From contig JAJQDG010000149.1 in NCBI GenBank assembly GCA_021202305.1, positions 1-7,504 of the forward strand: DNA of 7,504 nt, in the 5' to 3' direction. The translations under genes were made by a program, and so were the position numbers. Below, piece after piece: positions 6,547 through 7,504 of this stretch (position 1 is its first letter; every line of letters starts with the position of its first letter). This DNA is from Candidatus Gastranaerophilales bacterium (lineage in GTDB: Bacteria; Cyanobacteriota; Vampirovibrionia; Gastranaerophilales; Gastranaerophilaceae). The notes below the pieces were generated by a model. It searched no databases, was not told the origin of the DNA, and worked only from the letters and a program-made list of their open reading frames with translations.

Positions 6547-6876
6547 TTAAGAAGGATAAAGACGCCACTTGAGAGGAGAATCTTCATAAAGAAGCTCAAG
6601 TTCCCTTTTTTGATTTTCTCCTAAACCTATATTCCATAAAACACAAAGCTGCTTAGGGATAATTATTGTATAAACGCTGCCATGTTTTTGAAAATTTTTT
6701 TCATCCAGCGCTATTACGTCTTTTTTTAATATCAACACAAAAACCCCGCCGGTTTCATCCTGACAAAGCTTATATTTTATATCTTTCGGGTCAAATCCCA
6801 AAAAATCAAAAATCTCGTTTGGAATTGCTAAAACCAAACTATTGCCCACCCGCCGCACTTTTCTTTTTAACGCCAT
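6547..6876 (-). CDS. Tandem AbrB/MazE-like DNA-binding protein, 109 aa
   Basis: Residues 4-28 (KVRRVGNSLVLAIPNEI core) match the N-terminal swapped-hairpin of AbrB/MazE/SpoVT-type DNA-binding proteins: a basic strand, G-N-S, a hydrophobic strand and I-P. Residues 61-86 repeat the pattern (QKHGSVYTIIIPKQL, then LGEN), so the protein appears to be two AbrB-like half-domains in one chain, each about 48-50 residues. Ordinary AbrB domains dimerise to build one fold from two chains; a fused pair could do so within a single chain. Such proteins are transition-state regulators or antitoxins; no toxin gene is adjacent. The start is supported by AGGGG (6885-6881), 4 nt before the ATG. Its gene is divergent from the structured RNA and Cys-rich microprotein gene, and the repeated ATACTAAC sites between them are the obvious candidate operators. 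I found no convincing minus-strand promoter. The target and function are unknown. Confidence 0.72.
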   Translation of the reverse strand: MALKRKVRRVGNSLVLAIPNEIFDFLGFDPKDIKYKLCQDETGGVFVLILKKDVIALDEKNFQKHGSVYTIIIPKQLCVLWNIGLGENQKRELELLYEDSPLKWRLYPS

Positions 6877-6898
6877 ATATCCCCTATGTGAAATTATG

Positions 6899-6910
6899 TA
6901 ACAATTGTTA
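6899..6910. repeat. 12-bp perfect palindrome TAACAATTGTTA
   Basis: TAACAATTGTTA is its own reverse complement and overlaps the first arm of the ATACTAAC operator cluster (6907-6914). It lies 23 bp upstream of the AbrB-like start codon, so it could be a second regulatory site. A related string TGTAACAAATTGTAA occurs at 7093-7107, and TGTAACAA also at 7064-7071. Confidence 0.5.
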
Positions 6911-6950
6911 GTATTTTTTATACTAACTTGTTGACCTTTTAAATACTAAC
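6907..6950. promoter_or_regulatory. Candidate operator: three ATACTAAC sites
   Basis: GTTAGTAT (6907-6914) and ATACTAAC (6920-6927) form a perfect 8-bp inverted repeat with a 5-T spacer, and a third identical ATACTAAC stands at 6943-6950, 23 bp from the second. The first two lie just upstream of the -35 box of the plus-strand promoter and the third inside its -35/-10 spacer. An occupied cluster would control the RNA/microprotein promoter and probably the divergent AbrB-like gene. That the AbrB-like protein binds here is inference from position. Confidence 0.65.
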
Positions 6951-6959
6951 ATATATTAT
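6931..6959 (+). promoter_or_regulatory. Strong sigma70-type promoter for the structured RNA and microprotein gene
   Basis: TTGACC (6931-6936) and TATTAT (6954-6959) are each one mismatch from consensus and exactly 17 bp apart, the best promoter in the window. Transcription should start near 6966. The spacer contains the third ATACTAAC copy, so the promoter looks repressible. Confidence 0.75.
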
Positions 6960-6965
6960 GAAAAT

Positions 6966-7086
6966 GTACTTACACACTGTTTTCATATTAGCAGGGTTGA
7001 AGCAGCATATCAAGCACAAAGTTAAGAAGGGAATTTTTTAAAATCTGACTGTTATATAGAAGCTGTAACAACCCTGCTCTTTTTTT
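6966..7086 (+). ncRNA. Structured RNA: small RNA or attenuator leader of the microprotein gene
   Basis: AGCAGGGTTG (6990-6999) pairs perfectly with CAACCCTGCT (7069-7078), directly followed by C and a run of seven T (7080-7086), so the RNA ends like an intrinsic terminator. Inside this stem GCAGC (7002-7006) pairs with GCTGT (7062-7066) across a small AA/AA internal loop, then ATAT (7007-7010) with ATAT (7054-7057), leaving an apical region of about 43 nt. The RNA would be about 120 nt. Because the microprotein gene starts 35 nt after the T-run, the element can be a free small RNA with occasional readthrough, or a cis-acting attenuator or riboswitch. It does not match signatures I know for 6S, SRP, tmRNA, RNase P or common riboswitches. 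Boundaries are predicted from the promoter and T-run. Confidence 0.6.
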
Positions 7087-7097
7087 AAAGTGTGTAA
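6970..7097. repeat. Outer inverted repeat enclosing the structured RNA
   Basis: TTACACACT (6970-6978) and AGTGTGTAA (7089-7097) are exact reverse complements and flank the inner 10-bp stem at similar distances (11 and 10 bases). In a transcript that passes the T-run, the two stems would form one long hairpin of 128 nt with an internal loop holding the T-run. Confidence 0.7.
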
Positions 7098-7121
7098 CAA
7101 ATTGTAAAATCGGAGAAAATA

Positions 7122-7289
7122 ATGCAAGAAAAAGAAGATATTAATAAAAACGAATGTGCGCCCGTTGTTTTTGAAGCAGAAAACAAACACCATTCCGCGG
7201 ATTTTAACTGCAATTTATGCGGTCAGACCGATTGTTTTTACTGGCATTTATATAACAATTACGAAAACCCGCCAAAAATAAATAACTAA
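7122..7289 (+). CDS. Cys-rich microprotein, 55 aa, unknown function
   Basis: ATG at 7122 is preceded by GGAG (7112-7115) with 6-nt spacing, and the frame runs 55 codons to TAA. I do not recognise the family. The N-terminal half is acidic (EKED, FEAEN); the middle carries CNLCGQTDCFYWH (30-42): C30, C33, C38 and H42 could bind a zinc ion or other metal. C12 stands apart. The C-terminus is polar (Asn/Pro/Lys-rich). There is no signal peptide or membrane segment. It is the only gene after the strong promoter and the structured RNA, so its expression probably depends on readthrough of the hairpin at 6990-7078 or on a processed leader. The good ribosome site and the local metal-ligand spacing argue that it is real; the length leaves room for doubt. 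Confidence 0.65.
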   Translation: MQEKEDINKNECAPVVFEAENKHHSADFNCNLCGQTDCFYWHLYNNYENPPKINN

Positions 7290-7296
7290 AAAACAG

Positions 7297-7504
7297 AGGA
7301 TACCTTAAAAACCCAAAATGCAGGAACGGGAGCTTATGCCCTTCGGACAATGCTTCCGCTTTTGCATGGGAATAAGCTTATGCTGCAAGCGTTATTCGCT
7401 CCGCTCCCGCACGCCGCAATTGTTACGGGTCAAGCTCAAAATACGGCGTCACCAATCGCCGGCGTTACGTTCCGTGTCGGGGCTGACCGCCCCGACACTC
7501 TACG
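7297..7504. repeat. G+C-rich inverted-repeat region, candidate intergenic repeat element (continues beyond window)
   Basis: G+C jumps to about 58% over 7321-7500, against about a third in the rest of the window. The stretch holds CGGGAGC (7327-7333) against GCTCCCG (7403-7409), a direct repeat of AGCTTATGC (7331-7339 and 7375-7383), the palindrome ATAAGCTTAT (7372-7381), and a strong terminal hairpin. A plus-strand frame from ATG 7319 stays open to the window edge (62 codons), but its Arg/Ser/Cys-rich composition resembles no protein I know, it lacks a ribosome site, and the minus strand is also largely open with two stops. I read it as repeat or mobile-type DNA, not a gene. Confidence 0.5.
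7474..7498. repeat. Strong 10-bp G+C-rich hairpin
   Basis: GTGTCGGGGC (7474-7483) and GCCCCGACAC (7489-7498) are exact reverse complements with a 5-base loop. No T-run follows within the window, so it is not a typical terminator; it could be the end or an internal arm of a repeat element. Confidence 0.8.

Noticed and set aside
6966..7086. Structured RNA as 6S RNA or SRP RNA
   Set aside because: It is shorter than 6S RNA and lacks its central-bubble layout as far as I can fold it by eye. A GAAGCAGC string resembles part of the SRP 3' strand, but the GGTCAGG partner and apical tetraloop context are absent.
7319..7504. Partial plus-strand protein gene open to the window edge
   Set aside because: It has no ribosome site, atypical Arg/Cys-rich composition and high G+C unlike all neighbours, and the underlying DNA is dense in inverted repeats; better explained as a repeat element.

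Overview
The window is AT-rich bacterial chromosome (roughly one third G+C by eye) with short intergenic gaps and no rRNA, tRNA, insertion sequence or CRISPR array. The gene set (RsmA, E. coli-type GlgC, RNase PH, a YuaF/NfeD-flotillin pair) and base composition fit a gut-type bacterium. My best guess is a non-photosynthetic Cyanobacteriota (Gastranaerophilales/'Melainabacteria') genome. That rests mainly on the low G+C and on an 'NFKG' motif at the N-terminus of the first complete protein, so it is an inference of moderate to low confidence.

Layout, left to right. (1) 1-265, minus strand: the N-terminal 88 codons of the 16S rRNA dimethyltransferase RsmA (KsgA), divergent from (2) 313-1947, plus strand: a metallophosphoesterase/5'-nucleotidase family protein without a signal peptide. 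(3) 1953-3191, minus strand: GlgC, ADP-glucose pyrophosphorylase, convergent with the nucleotidase and only 5 bp from it. GlgC has a good promoter at 3209-3237 whose spacer is a perfect palindrome, and behind that an orphan minus-strand terminator (3263-3301). (4) 3437-4141, plus strand: RNase PH, from an extended -10 promoter. (5) A 14-bp-stem bidirectional terminator (4173-4204) separates rph from a convergent two-gene minus-strand operon: a NfeD/YuaF-type membrane protein (5831-6379) followed 1 bp later by a flotillin (4234-5829) that carries an unusual C-terminal zinc ribbon.

(6) The right end is the accessory-looking part. A 109-aa protein built from two AbrB/MazE-like half-domains (6547-6876, minus) is divergent from a strong plus-strand promoter (6931-6959). 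Three copies of ATACTAAC lie around that promoter. It drives a strongly structured RNA of about 120 nt that ends in a hairpin and T-run (about 6966-7086). Immediately downstream is a gene for a 55-residue Cys-rich protein (7122-7289). Regulator, operator, structured RNA and microprotein may form one small regulatory module. (7) From about 7297 to the window end the DNA becomes G+C-rich (about 58% over 7321-7500) and rich in inverted repeats. It looks like a repeat element or foreign junction rather than a normal gene.

How the genes relate: most are independent housekeeping units (ribosome maturation, glycogen precursor synthesis, tRNA 3'-end trimming, nucleotide hydrolysis). The NfeD-flotillin pair is a membrane-microdomain operon. 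Only the 6547-7289 segment looks like a possibly undescribed system.
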